Positions 7,232-15,268 of a stretch of 40,817 bases of DNA are shown here, one piece after another. The DNA comes from an uncultured Muribaculaceae bacterium (GTDB lineage Bacteria > Bacteroidota > Bacteroidia > Bacteroidales > Muribaculaceae). Made by a program: the position numbers and the translations under genes. The stretch covers positions 1 through 40,817 of the forward strand of contig CAJTWL010000021.1 in assembly GCA_910579845.1 (NCBI GenBank), given 5' to 3'. Numbering within the stretch: position 1 is the first letter of the stretch; the number at the start of each line of letters is the position of its first letter. The notes beneath the pieces were generated by a model that saw only the letters and a list, made by a program, of their open reading frames with translations, made no database searches and had not been told where the DNA came from.

Positions 7232-9466
7232 ATGAAAAAGTTAAAAGCATTATATATCGGGATGGCCGTGGCTGCATCTGCCGTTGCGCTTACATCCTGT
7301 CAGTCGGAGATGGACGCTCCTGCCCTTGTAGAGCCGAAGGCCACGATAGAGGCAAACACCACTATCCTCGAATTGAAAAACACGTTTGCAGACCAGACGT
7401 TGCAGTGTCCTATGAAAGACGAGGCGACGAAAACTCCTTATATCATCCATGGACGTGTGATCTCGAGTGATGCTACAGGCAATATCTACAAGTCAATCGT
7501 GATTCAGGATGAGACGGCGGCGATAGCCCTTTCCGTGAACCAAGGCTCGACATATACCGACTATCGTATAGGTCAGGAAATAGTATTGAATGTCACGGGT
7601 CTTTATGTGGGATATTACAATGGTCTCCAGCAGATAGGCTGGCTGGGTGAATACAAGGGTGCGAAATCTTTGACATTCATGTCATGGTCATATTTCCTTG
7701 AGCATTCGGAGATGAACGGATTTCCGAACGATGATGTGCAATACGTTGACCAGAACGCCACGTGGCCTTCTGAGAATCCTTATTGCATTGTAACCACTTT
7801 CTCACAACTTCCTTCAACCGGCGAAGAATTCCGCAAGATGCAGAGCCAGCTTGTGGAGTTCCGTAATGTCTCGTTCAAGGAGGGTGGTAAGGATACATAT
7901 GCCCCCTATCAGGAGAGTGTGAACCGTACACTCGTCGATGCCAACGGCGCCACATTGATTGTACGTACTTCCGGTTATTCCAATTTCTACAATGAAATGA
8001 TTCCTGAGGGAACGGGCAATGTGCGCGGTATCCTCTCTTACTATGGAGATGCATGGCAGCTTCTCCTTCGCGGTCTTGGCGATGTCATGATTACCGATAA
8101 AGGTCAGAAGAACGATCCGTATACAGTGGCAGAGGCTATCGAGATGGAGAACCAGGGTGCTTCAGGCTGGGTTAAGGCTTATATCGTCGGTTCTGTTAAG
8201 GCGGGTGTGAACAACGTTACATCGAACTCTGATGTAATCTTCGGTGCTGATGCGGAGATGGATAACAATATCCTTATCGCGGCATCGGCCGATGAGACAG
8301 ACTGGAGCAAGTGTATTGCTGTCGAGCTTCCGCAGGGTACGGCATTCCGTGCGTCGGTCAACCTCGTCGACAATCCCGGCGTACTCAAGAAAGAGATTCT
8401 TGTGAAAGGTAATCTCTCGACGTTCCTCGGTATGCCCGGTCTCACCGGTAACGGCGGCACATCAGCCGACGTGGAAGTTGACGGTGTGACAATCGGTGGC
8501 GGTGACACTCCGACTCCCGGACCGGGCGAAGGTCTTCCCAATGGTGACGGAACAGAATCCAAACCATACAGCGCAAGTCAGGTCAACGCTATGGTGACCG
8601 TAAACAATGTTGTACTTTATACGGGAGTTTGGGCGCAAGGATATATTGTAGGATATGTTGATACCGGAATAAAATCTTCTGCTTCGGATGAGAGCTGCAA
8701 ATTCACGGTGCCGGCAACAGTCGTCACAAATCTATTGCTTGCCAACACTCCGGATGAAAAAGATTGGAGAAAATGCATGAGCGTCAACATGCCGTCCGGC
8801 TCCGAATATAGGAGTGCCCTTAATCTTAAGGACAATCCGGGCAACCTTGGCAAACTTTTGAAGATTAAAGGAAATGTGACGCGATATGTCGCACTTTCCG
8901 GAATCAAGGATCCTTCCGGATATAAACTTGAAAGCGGTGGTGACACTCCGGAACCACCGACACCGTCCGGAAGCACCATATATGCAAGCCTTTCGTCAGA
9001 TGCAAACGGCTGGAATATGAATGAGCCGCAAAGTCCGGCAGGTCTTGATCGCGTATGGATGTGGGATGGCGATTTCAATTGTCTCAAAGGGACAGCCTTC
9101 AATGGTCAGATATACGCAGCGGATGTGACTTGCGAGTCTCCTGTTATCGATCTCACAGGCGTCAGCGATCCTTCACTTGCTTTCTCATATGTATTCAATA
9201 ATTACAAATTGAACGGCAATATGATTTCCTTGGATGCTTTCAAGGGATATGCATATGTGATGGTTAAGGAAGATGGAGCGTCGGCATGGTCTGAACTGGT
9301 GGATATGAAAGCACCTGCATTTGCATGGAATCCATGGAACGATGCCAACTATAGCCTTAAGGCTTATGCCGGCAAGAAGATACGGATCGGTTTCCGTTAT
9401 GTGTCGACTGCGGATGTAGCTGGCACATGGGAGGTCAAGAATCTTAAGGTGACAGGTTCAAAATAA
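7232..9466 (+). CDS. Multidomain DUF5689/DUF6359 surface lipoprotein
   Basis: A 744-residue lipoprotein with lipobox LTSC (Cys23) after a typical signal peptide. Domains in order are: DUF5689 (about 40-275, IHGRVISSDATGNIYKSI, IVIQDETAAIALSV); a first DUF6359 (about 290-415, YTVAEAIEM, GWVKAYIVGSV, DETDWSKC); a Gly/Pro/Thr-rich linker; a second DUF6359 (about 435-570, AQGYIVGYVD, DEKDWRKC); a second linker; and a choice-of-anchor-J-like domain (about 580-744). The second DUF6359 and the C-terminal domain closely match the smaller lipoprotein upstream, so the pair arose by duplication and module gain. A strong hairpin after the stop closes the operon. I infer a surface ligand-binding partner of the receptor. 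No enzyme motif is visible. Confidence 0.78.
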   Translation: MKKLKALYIGMAVAASAVALTSCQSEMDAPALVEPKATIEANTTILELKNTFADQTLQCPMKDEATKTPYIIHGRVISSDATGNIYKSIVIQDETAAIALSVNQGSTYTDYRIGQEIVLNVTGLYVGYYNGLQQIGWLGEYKGAKSLTFMSWSYFLEHSEMNGFPNDDVQYVDQNATWPSENPYCIVTTFSQLPSTGEEFRKMQSQLVEFRNVSFKEGGKDTYAPYQESVNRTLVDANGATLIVRTSGYSNFYNEMIPEGTGNVRGILSYYGDAWQLLLRGLGDVMITDKGQKNDPYTVAEAIEMENQGASGWVKAYIVGSVKAGVNNVTSNSDVIFGADAEMDNNILIAASADETDWSKCIAVELPQGTAFRASVNLVDNPGVLKKEILVKGNLSTFLGMPGLTGNGGTSADVEVDGVTIGGGDTPTPGPGEGLPNGDGTESKPYSASQVNAMVTVNNVVLYTGVWAQGYIVGYVDTGIKSSASDESCKFTVPATVVTNLLLANTPDEKDWRKCMSVNMPSGSEYRSALNLKDNPGNLGKLLKIKGNVTRYVALSGIKDPSGYKLESGGDTPEPPTPSGSTIYASLSSDANGWNMNEPQSPAGLDRVWMWDGDFNCLKGTAFNGQIYAADVTCESPVIDLTGVSDPSLAFSYVFNNYKLNGNMISLDAFKGYAYVMVKEDGASAWSELVDMKAPAFAWNPWNDANYSLKAYAGKKIRIGFRYVSTADVAGTWEVKNLKVTGSK

Positions 9467-9497
9467 ACTAACATCCCTGAATAAATGTTAAACTAAA

Positions 9498-9532
9498 AAG
9501 GGGGTCGTTGCACTTGCCGCAACGACCCCCTT
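9498..9532 (+). terminator. Strong hairpin terminator closing the deoC-receptor-lipoprotein operon
   Basis: A perfect 12-bp GC-rich stem (9500-9511 with 9519-9530, GGGGGTCGTTGC) encloses a 7-nt loop. AA precedes it and TTATAAA follows. The downstream T-run is short, but stem strength and position between stop 9466 and start 9566 make a terminator or strong attenuator likely. Confidence 0.7.
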
Positions 9533-9565
9533 ATAAAGATAATTGCTTTTGTAAAATCATAGCTG

Positions 9566-11275
9566 ATGAAGAAACTGTTATTAATTCTTGTTGCCTTTGG
9601 CATGACGGTTGGCGCGAATGCCGGATTCAAGGCGGGTTATTATGATAAGATGAACGGGAAAAGCGGTGCTGCTCTTAAGGCGGCCGCCAAGGAGTGTGTG
9701 CAGAAACACAATACCCTTGGATATTACGAACTTCCCAATTATTGGCAATATTCGGATGTGTATCCCCAGCTGGTCAACGGTAACAAACGCTGGTGGGATA
9801 TGTATTCGGATGCTGTATATCTGATTCAGAGAGGACAGAGCGGCAAGAGCAGTTTCTCTGCAAACAAGATGCAGCGGGAGCACAGTGTGCCTAAGTCGTG
9901 GTGGAAACAGAACGGTTCGGTGGAATACACACCCGCTTATTCGGATATGTGGAATCTGTACCCTTCCGATGGCGCGGCCAATCAGGCAAAACTCAATTAT
10001 CCCCTCGGCTACACTGCATCGACAAGTTTCAACAATGGCGTGACAAAGGTAGGAGCGGCGAGAACGGGCTACGGTGGCGGAAGCCGCAATGTGTTCGAAC
10101 CCGATGATGAATATAAGGGAGACTTCGCGCGTGCATATATGTATGTGGCAACAGTTTACGACGATATAAACTGGGTAATCAATTATATGTATAATAAAGA
10201 GGCTTATCCTACGCTCGTGCCTTGGGCTAAGGAGATGCTTCTTCAGTGGTGCCGCATGGATCCGGTTGATCAGAAAGAGATTGACCGCAATAATGTGGTG
10301 GAACAATATCAGGGCAACCGTAATCCCTTCGTGGATTTCCCCGAACTTGCCGAATATATCTGGGGAACGCGAACCACAGAGACTTTCTATGTCAAAGACC
10401 AGGAGGGCAGCGATCCGACACCACCCATCACCGGAGATCCTGAGATTACGGCTCCCGTCAACGGCGAGGCACTGGATTTCGGTCAGGTGGCAATAGGAGC
10501 AAATGAGACAAGAGTACTGCAGATTGTAGGAAAGAATCTTACATCTTCACTTTCAGTGCTTGTGTCGGGAGCCGGCAAGAGCAACTTCATTTCATCCGTG
10601 AGGGATATTCCTGCGGCAACCATCAACCAGAATCAGGGGTATCTTATGAGCATAACCTATAATCCCTCTGCCATAGGAAAACATGAGGCGAAGGTTACTC
10701 TTTATGACGGCGGCATTGAGGGAAGCATAGCAGTCACACTTAAAGGGGAATGCCTTGAGCGGCCTGTCTTCACGTCATTGACAGCATTGCAGCCTATTGA
10801 GATGACCGACAGCACATACACGGCATGCTGGAATCCGGTGGGTTCAGGAGAGACAGCCGATTATTATATCCTCACCCGTGTACGTTATGTCGATGGAAAC
10901 GAAGAGACTGAAACGTACGAAACCGGTGAAACAAGTTATAAATTATCGGGTCGGGAGCCCGGTGTTGCAGAGAGTTATTATGTGCAGTATTCGCGTCTCG
11001 GCATGACTTCCGAACCGTCCAACTCCATATATGTAGCCGCCGGAGCAGGAATAAACGATCTGCAGGAGAATATGCCTGTAAGAATATTTGTAGTTGATGG
11101 CGGAATACAGCTGAGTGTAGAGGGAGTAGTGAATCCGATAACAGTTTATGACATTAACGGAATGGAGATTCTGCATATAGACACACCGGAGGACGGAAGC
11201 TTCTATCCGTTGCCGCAAGGTATATATGTAGTCAGTTCCGAAAATATGAAACCTCTGAAAGCCGTAATCTTATAA
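9566..11275 (+). CDS. Secreted endonuclease I family nuclease with Ig-like domains and sorting-type C-terminus
   Basis: A 569-residue protein with a signal peptide (to about residue 20) and an N-terminal endonuclease I domain (PF04231 type, a beta-beta-alpha-metal fold). Signatures: GYYDKMNGKSG at the mature N-terminus, REHSVPKSWW (about 104-113) with the catalytic His, NLYPSDGAANQ (about 129), and FEPDDEYKGDFARAYMY (about 176-192). After a short linker (about 285) come an ASH/choice-of-anchor-D-like beta domain (about 290-400) and a fibronectin-III-like domain (about 405-490). The last 60 residues (VYDINGME ... LPQGIYVV ... KAVI) resemble type IX secretion sorting domains but lack the usual PNP motif. 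It should cut DNA outside the cell. The stop overlaps the start of a micropeptide gene as TAATG. Confidence 0.87.
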   Translation: MKKLLLILVAFGMTVGANAGFKAGYYDKMNGKSGAALKAAAKECVQKHNTLGYYELPNYWQYSDVYPQLVNGNKRWWDMYSDAVYLIQRGQSGKSSFSANKMQREHSVPKSWWKQNGSVEYTPAYSDMWNLYPSDGAANQAKLNYPLGYTASTSFNNGVTKVGAARTGYGGGSRNVFEPDDEYKGDFARAYMYVATVYDDINWVINYMYNKEAYPTLVPWAKEMLLQWCRMDPVDQKEIDRNNVVEQYQGNRNPFVDFPELAEYIWGTRTTETFYVKDQEGSDPTPPITGDPEITAPVNGEALDFGQVAIGANETRVLQIVGKNLTSSLSVLVSGAGKSNFISSVRDIPAATINQNQGYLMSITYNPSAIGKHEAKVTLYDGGIEGSIAVTLKGECLERPVFTSLTALQPIEMTDSTYTACWNPVGSGETADYYILTRVRYVDGNEETETYETGETSYKLSGREPGVAESYYVQYSRLGMTSEPSNSIYVAAGAGINDLQENMPVRIFVVDGGIQLSVEGVVNPITVYDINGMEILHIDTPEDGSFYPLPQGIYVVSSENMKPLKAVIL

Positions 11276-11418
11276 TGGAAAAGAGACATGGGAAAAATGA
11301 TCCGCTTGAGCGCCAGATGGAACCTGACAAGAGTCTGCAGAAGATGATGGAACCCGACAAATCCATTTTGGATAAGATGGAACCGGGCAAAAGACTGCAG
11401 GACATGATGGAGTCATGA
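11275..11418 (+). CDS. 47-residue micropeptide with three tandem MEPDKS-type repeats
   Basis: The ATG at 11275 overlaps the endonuclease I stop codon (TAATG) and the frame stays open for 47 codons. Residues 15-44 are three 10-residue repeats, MEPDKSLQKM, MEPDKSILDK and MEPGKRLQDM, then a partial MES end. The product is highly charged, Met-rich and has no signal peptide or membrane segment. Proline codons in the three repeats are CCT, CCC and CCG, so the amino acid is kept while the codon drifts, which suggests selection on protein. No Shine-Dalgarno is visible, so translation would rely on reinitiation after the nuclease stop. I do not recognise a family. It could still be a non-coding repeat that happens to be open. 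Confidence 0.5.
   Translation: MEKRHGKNDPLERQMEPDKSLQKMMEPDKSILDKMEPGKRLQDMMES
11316..11412 (+). repeat. Three 30-bp tandem direct repeats plus a partial fourth
   Basis: Units are 11316-11345, 11346-11375 and 11376-11405, each beginning GATGGAACC, with a partial copy GATGGAG at 11406-11412. The period is exactly 30 bp and in frame with the micropeptide. Copies differ mostly in the second half, and third-position changes dominate in the first half. Confidence 0.85.
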
Positions 11419-11457
11419 TGATCTATTGAAATATTAGAAAAGTTTATACGAGTCTAT

Positions 11458-11507
11458 AAGATATTTTATAATTTTGGGTGTTGGAATTCAAAATTATAAA
11501 ATATCTT
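11458..11507 (+). repeat. Perfect 19-bp inverted repeat with embedded promoter-like boxes, just before the rhamnosidase ATG
   Basis: AAGATATTTTATAATTTTG (11458-11476) is repeated exactly in inverted form at 11489-11507, with a 12-nt spacer. T6 follows at 11506-11511 and the ATG is at 11513. As RNA it would be a terminator-like hairpin ending the nuclease/micropeptide transcript. As DNA each arm carries TAATTTTG (plus strand 11469-11476; mirrored on the minus strand), an exact TAnnTTTG -7 box, with a poor -33 (TTTA 11443-11446, spacing 22). Terminator, promoter or operator are all possible. Confidence 0.7.
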
Positions 11508-11512
11508 TTTTG

Positions 11513-13234
11513 ATGAGAGGAATATTTGTGGCGGTGCTGTTGTCGGCTCTGGCAGTGACAGCTGATGCGGTGATAAGGGAGAGAGTGGTGGCACCGGTAC
11601 GTATTTTATGGATGTCGGACACAACGGGAACAGCTATAAAAGGAGCCGATGTGCTGCTCAAGGATTTTTCCGGGCAGGTAAGTGTCAACAACTCCGCGTC
11701 GTCGGCAGTACTGACTTCAACTCCTGACAAACCGGCATCTATACTTCTCGACTTCGGCAAGGAGATATATGGAGGGTTGAAATTATATACAGGCATGCCT
11801 TCCGGCAAACATGCAAAGCATGTGAGAGTTGTGTTCGGAGAATCTGTCAGCGAAGCCATGAGTGAGGTGGGTGACACCGCCAGTAATGCCACCAATGAGC
11901 ATTCTCTTAGGGATTTCACTCTGAGTCTGCCTTGGCTCGGCAGTGCCGAATGCGGCAAAAGCGGTTTCAGATTCGCCCGCATAGACTATCTTGATTGCGA
12001 TGAACCTCTGCATCTCAGATTTGTAGAGGGAAGGTCATTTATGATTGATGATCCGGAGAGAGGAAGTTTCGAATGTTCGGATCCGCGTCTTAACGAGATA
12101 TGGAAAACGGGAGCATATACGGTTAAACTGAATATGCAGGATTATGTATGGGACGGAATCAAACGCGACCGTCTTGTGTGGCTCGGAGACATGCATCCCG
12201 AAGTAATGACTATCTCACATGTCTGGGGAGAGATGCCTGTGGTGCATAAATCGCTTGATTATGGAGCCGAAGACACTCCTCTTCCGGGATGGATCAACGG
12301 AATGTGCAGTTATTCTATATGGTGGATGATAATTCACCGGGATCTGTATATGTATACCGGAAATATCGAATATCTGCGAAGTCAGCAGCCTTATATACTC
12401 GGACTTGTAGAGCAGATAGATTCGATGGTGGACAAGGATGGCAGGGAGCATCTGGATGGAGTGCGTTTCCTCGACTGGCCCACATCGGAACGCAAGGATA
12501 TCATAGATTCGGGGATGCAGTCGATGACATATATGGGCATGTCTGCTGCACGTGACATAGCGAAGTTTCTCAACGACAAGAGGATGCATGATATTTCAGA
12601 CGGATGTCTGAAGCGTATGAAGAAACAGCGGACTGAAAATTGCGGAAACAAACAGGCTGCGGCTCTTGCTGTGTTGTCCGGACTGAGCCGGGATCCCCAA
12701 AGTGATATTGCTGTCATAGAGAAAGGAGGTTCAGACGGATACTCCACATTCTATGGCTATTATATGCTCGAAGCATTGGCGGCTCAGGGTAAATATGAAG
12801 AGGCGATGAGGCGCATTTCCGACTATTGGGGCGCGATGATAGATCTCGGTTCCACAACATTCTGGGAGGATCTGACTTATTCCGATGTCGCACGCGCTGG
12901 AAGAATAGATGATTTTCTGTCACCGGATAAATACGATATACACGCCGGTGGAGGCGCATATTGTTATAAGGGATTGAGAATGAGCCTGTGCCATGGATGG
13001 GCGTCCGGTCCTACGGCATGGCTGAGCCGGCATGTGCTTGGTGTACGCCCGCTTGAGCCGGGATGCGGTGTGCTTGAGATAGATCCTCATTTGGGAGACC
13101 TTGAATGGGCAAAGGGCGTGTTCCCGACTCCAAAGGGGGATGTGAGAATCGAGATTACACGGGGTAATGACGGTAAACCTATATGCAGCGTTCAGACTCC
13201 CGAGGGTATAAAGGTGGTCAACCGCGCCATATGA
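11513..13234 (+). CDS. GH78-like alpha-L-rhamnosidase family protein, secreted
   Basis: From the ATG at 11513 (573 residues) the protein begins directly with a signal peptide. The upstream in-frame ATG at 11474 lies inside the palindrome and adds 13 unsuitable residues. An N-terminal beta-sandwich (about 30-180) precedes an alpha/alpha six-hairpin barrel. Family hallmarks are VWDGIKRDRLVWLGDMHPE (acid residues at the active site), FLDWPTSE, STFYGYYMLEALA, FWEDLTYSDVARAG and LCHGWASGPTAWLSRHVLG, followed by a C-terminal beta domain. GH78 enzymes release terminal L-rhamnose, and this is a shorter subfamily variant, so activity on rhamnosides is likely but unproven. It lies between two secreted DNase genes, with no glycan-uptake genes beside it. 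Confidence 0.8.
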   Translation: MRGIFVAVLLSALAVTADAVIRERVVAPVRILWMSDTTGTAIKGADVLLKDFSGQVSVNNSASSAVLTSTPDKPASILLDFGKEIYGGLKLYTGMPSGKHAKHVRVVFGESVSEAMSEVGDTASNATNEHSLRDFTLSLPWLGSAECGKSGFRFARIDYLDCDEPLHLRFVEGRSFMIDDPERGSFECSDPRLNEIWKTGAYTVKLNMQDYVWDGIKRDRLVWLGDMHPEVMTISHVWGEMPVVHKSLDYGAEDTPLPGWINGMCSYSIWWMIIHRDLYMYTGNIEYLRSQQPYILGLVEQIDSMVDKDGREHLDGVRFLDWPTSERKDIIDSGMQSMTYMGMSAARDIAKFLNDKRMHDISDGCLKRMKKQRTENCGNKQAAALAVLSGLSRDPQSDIAVIEKGGSDGYSTFYGYYMLEALAAQGKYEEAMRRISDYWGAMIDLGSTTFWEDLTYSDVARAGRIDDFLSPDKYDIHAGGGAYCYKGLRMSLCHGWASGPTAWLSRHVLGVRPLEPGCGVLEIDPHLGDLEWAKGVFPTPKGDVRIEITRGNDGKPICSVQTPEGIKVVNRAI

Positions 13235-13304
13235 ACCGATTCTAAAAACTGAATATCAACCTTAAGTATATATAATTTAGTTTTATTTATCGATTAATCT
13301 ACGT

Positions 13305-15140
13305 ATGAATCCAAGGTATACAGGCATCTCGGCAACCATCCTTATGACCGGTTTCGCGCTTTTTGCCGAGGCTCCCGCCGGATATTATTCCCGTCTTGAC
13401 GGCAAGCGGGGAGATGAACTGCAGGCAATTGTAAAAGAGATTTCCATCCCGGCAGACTTTGTGTCGATTGAATTCGGGGACGGAGGCGCATCCTCTTTCA
13501 AGACATGGCAGTGTTTCATTACATCGGATATAAGGAAGACAGAGGAGAAGCCAATGTGGTGGGATATGTATTCAAACAATATAGTCTATACTTATGGACC
13601 GGATAATTCCTTGAATACAAAATCGCTCAATATAGAGCATGCCGTGCCGAACTCATGGTGGGGAGGCAAGAACGGCAATCTTCAGGCGTATCAGGATATC
13701 TTTAACCTGAACCCTTCCAATTCCGAAGCCAATAACAGGAAATCAGCCAATCCGATGGCTGTGACAGTTGCCAATCCCTCTTATGACAATGGGCTTGTGA
13801 AGATCGGTAAGCCCGCATCCGGATACGGTGGCAATGCGTCGACCGTTTTTGAGCCGGCTGACGAGTACAAAGGTGATTTCGCCCGCGCTTATTTCTACAT
13901 GTTCGCCGCATATCCGGATATTCCATGGCGTGTGGACAAGGGTGGCGAGAATATGTACAAGGTTGTGGACGGCAGGGTCGAGCTGTTGCCATGGACCAAG
14001 GAGATGCTGCTGAAATGGAATGCCGAGGATCCTGTGGATTCCAAAGAGATGAAGAGGAATGACGAGATATTCAAATGTCAGAAAAACAGAAATCCGTTCA
14101 TAGATATGCCCGGTCTTGCCGAGTATATATGGGGTGGAAAAAGCGGTGACAAGTTTGATTCGGCATCCTATCTCGTATCCTTGACCGAGCGACCAGATTC
14201 CCCGCGTCCGGCTGGGATGTGGATGAAGGGCGTAAACACATATTCGGCACGTTACTGGGATTCCACTTCCGCTTTGTTTGATACAGACGGTGCTGATCTG
14301 TGGATAAGCATGGACGGGGGCAATTATCAGCGGTACGGCAACGGTATCAGGATTCCGGCGGCACAGAAGCACGGAGAGAAACATACGATCAGAGCATATT
14401 GTGAGATGGTATCGGGAAACCATATACTCAAGAGTCCGGAGGTGACCGTGACGATGATAGCCAAAGAGAAGAATGTCAATGATTATTCTACTGCCGATTA
14501 TGTACCCGTAATATACGGAGAGAGTATCGATCCCGCATCAAGATATCTGTTTGTAGAGACTGTGAACAGACATGTCATGGGGTTGTATACTCCGAATTAT
14601 ATGACCGATTGCTGGTTTGCCCGCATGGATGGCGAACGTTTTGTGGAATTGCCCCAGGAAGCCGCGATTGTGCGGTTCGAATCTGCGGAGGGAGGCAGTT
14701 ACAGGTTGAATATCGAGGATATCCGTGGAGAGAGCAACGGTTATTGGAGCACCACCGGAAACAACAAGATGAAACTTGACAGTCAGGGGACACCGGCGAC
14801 AGTGTCAATACAATCGGACAATTCAGTGAGTGTGGTGTTTGCGAAGTACGGATCGCTCCAATATAACTATCAGTCTCCGCGTTTTCTGAATTATTCATCA
14901 GCACAGGGAAAGGTCTGTCTTTACAGGTTCGCCGGTTATAACGACGGCTCAAGTTCTGTCGAGAATCTTCCTGAGGATACAGATTCCGGAGATGTATTTG
15001 TACAAGAGGGCAGGATTTATGCTCCTGAAGGAAGCCGGTTGTATGATATCCGCGGAATGGAGAGAGAATTTGAGAATCCTGAAAGGGGTGTATATATCGT
15101 GGTTCTGCGAGATGGGAAAGTAAAGAAAGTGGTTATATAA
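13305..15140 (+). CDS. Second secreted endonuclease I family nuclease
   Basis: A 611-residue paralogue of the 9566 nuclease. A short hydrophobic N-terminus acts as signal peptide (mature end near AEAPAGYY). The endonuclease I domain shows GYYSRLDGKRGDEL, NIEHAVPNSWWGG (about 109-121, catalytic His), NLNPSNSEANNRKSANP (about 133) and FEPADEYKGDFARAYFY (about 183). The catalytic motifs look intact. The middle (about 290-390) resembles a chitobiase/beta-hexosaminidase C-terminal-like repeat (DGADLWISMDGGNYQRYG). The last residues (RLYDIRGME ... GVYIVVLRDGKVKKVVI) match the sorting-like tail of the first nuclease. It is a likely extracellular DNase. It follows the rhamnosidase gene by 70 bp without a clear promoter or terminator. 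Confidence 0.86.
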   Translation: MNPRYTGISATILMTGFALFAEAPAGYYSRLDGKRGDELQAIVKEISIPADFVSIEFGDGGASSFKTWQCFITSDIRKTEEKPMWWDMYSNNIVYTYGPDNSLNTKSLNIEHAVPNSWWGGKNGNLQAYQDIFNLNPSNSEANNRKSANPMAVTVANPSYDNGLVKIGKPASGYGGNASTVFEPADEYKGDFARAYFYMFAAYPDIPWRVDKGGENMYKVVDGRVELLPWTKEMLLKWNAEDPVDSKEMKRNDEIFKCQKNRNPFIDMPGLAEYIWGGKSGDKFDSASYLVSLTERPDSPRPAGMWMKGVNTYSARYWDSTSALFDTDGADLWISMDGGNYQRYGNGIRIPAAQKHGEKHTIRAYCEMVSGNHILKSPEVTVTMIAKEKNVNDYSTADYVPVIYGESIDPASRYLFVETVNRHVMGLYTPNYMTDCWFARMDGERFVELPQEAAIVRFESAEGGSYRLNIEDIRGESNGYWSTTGNNKMKLDSQGTPATVSIQSDNSVSVVFAKYGSLQYNYQSPRFLNYSSAQGKVCLYRFAGYNDGSSSVENLPEDTDSGDVFVQEGRIYAPEGSRLYDIRGMEREFENPERGVYIVVLRDGKVKKVVI

Positions 15141-15170
15141 GCGGCTATATTGAAATTTGTGGCTAAAATA

Positions 15171-15202
15171 ATTGGATAATTGGCTATAAAGATGCAATTT
15201 TG
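15171..15202 (+). promoter_or_regulatory. Putative promoter for korA-korB
   Basis: ATTG (15171-15174), 20 nt, then CAATTTTG (15195-15202), a one-mismatch match to TAnnTTTG with correct spacing. The expected start near 15208 leaves about 60 nt of leader. Confidence 0.4.
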
Positions 15203-15268
15203 CCAAGAATTTAAAAATGAGACAGACTCTAACCTTCTAACCTATATCAATACGAAAACACAAAAAAG

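Noticed and set aside
3347..9466. Classical SusC/SusD pair
   Set aside because: No SusD-type helical (TPR-like) lipoprotein is present. Both lipoproteins are beta-rich DUF5689/DUF6359 proteins and there are no glycanases in the same operon.
9581..10306. A 241-codon minus-strand frame opposite endonuclease I
   Set aside because: It lies entirely inside a gene with intact catalytic motifs and a signal peptide, and has no recognisable domain.
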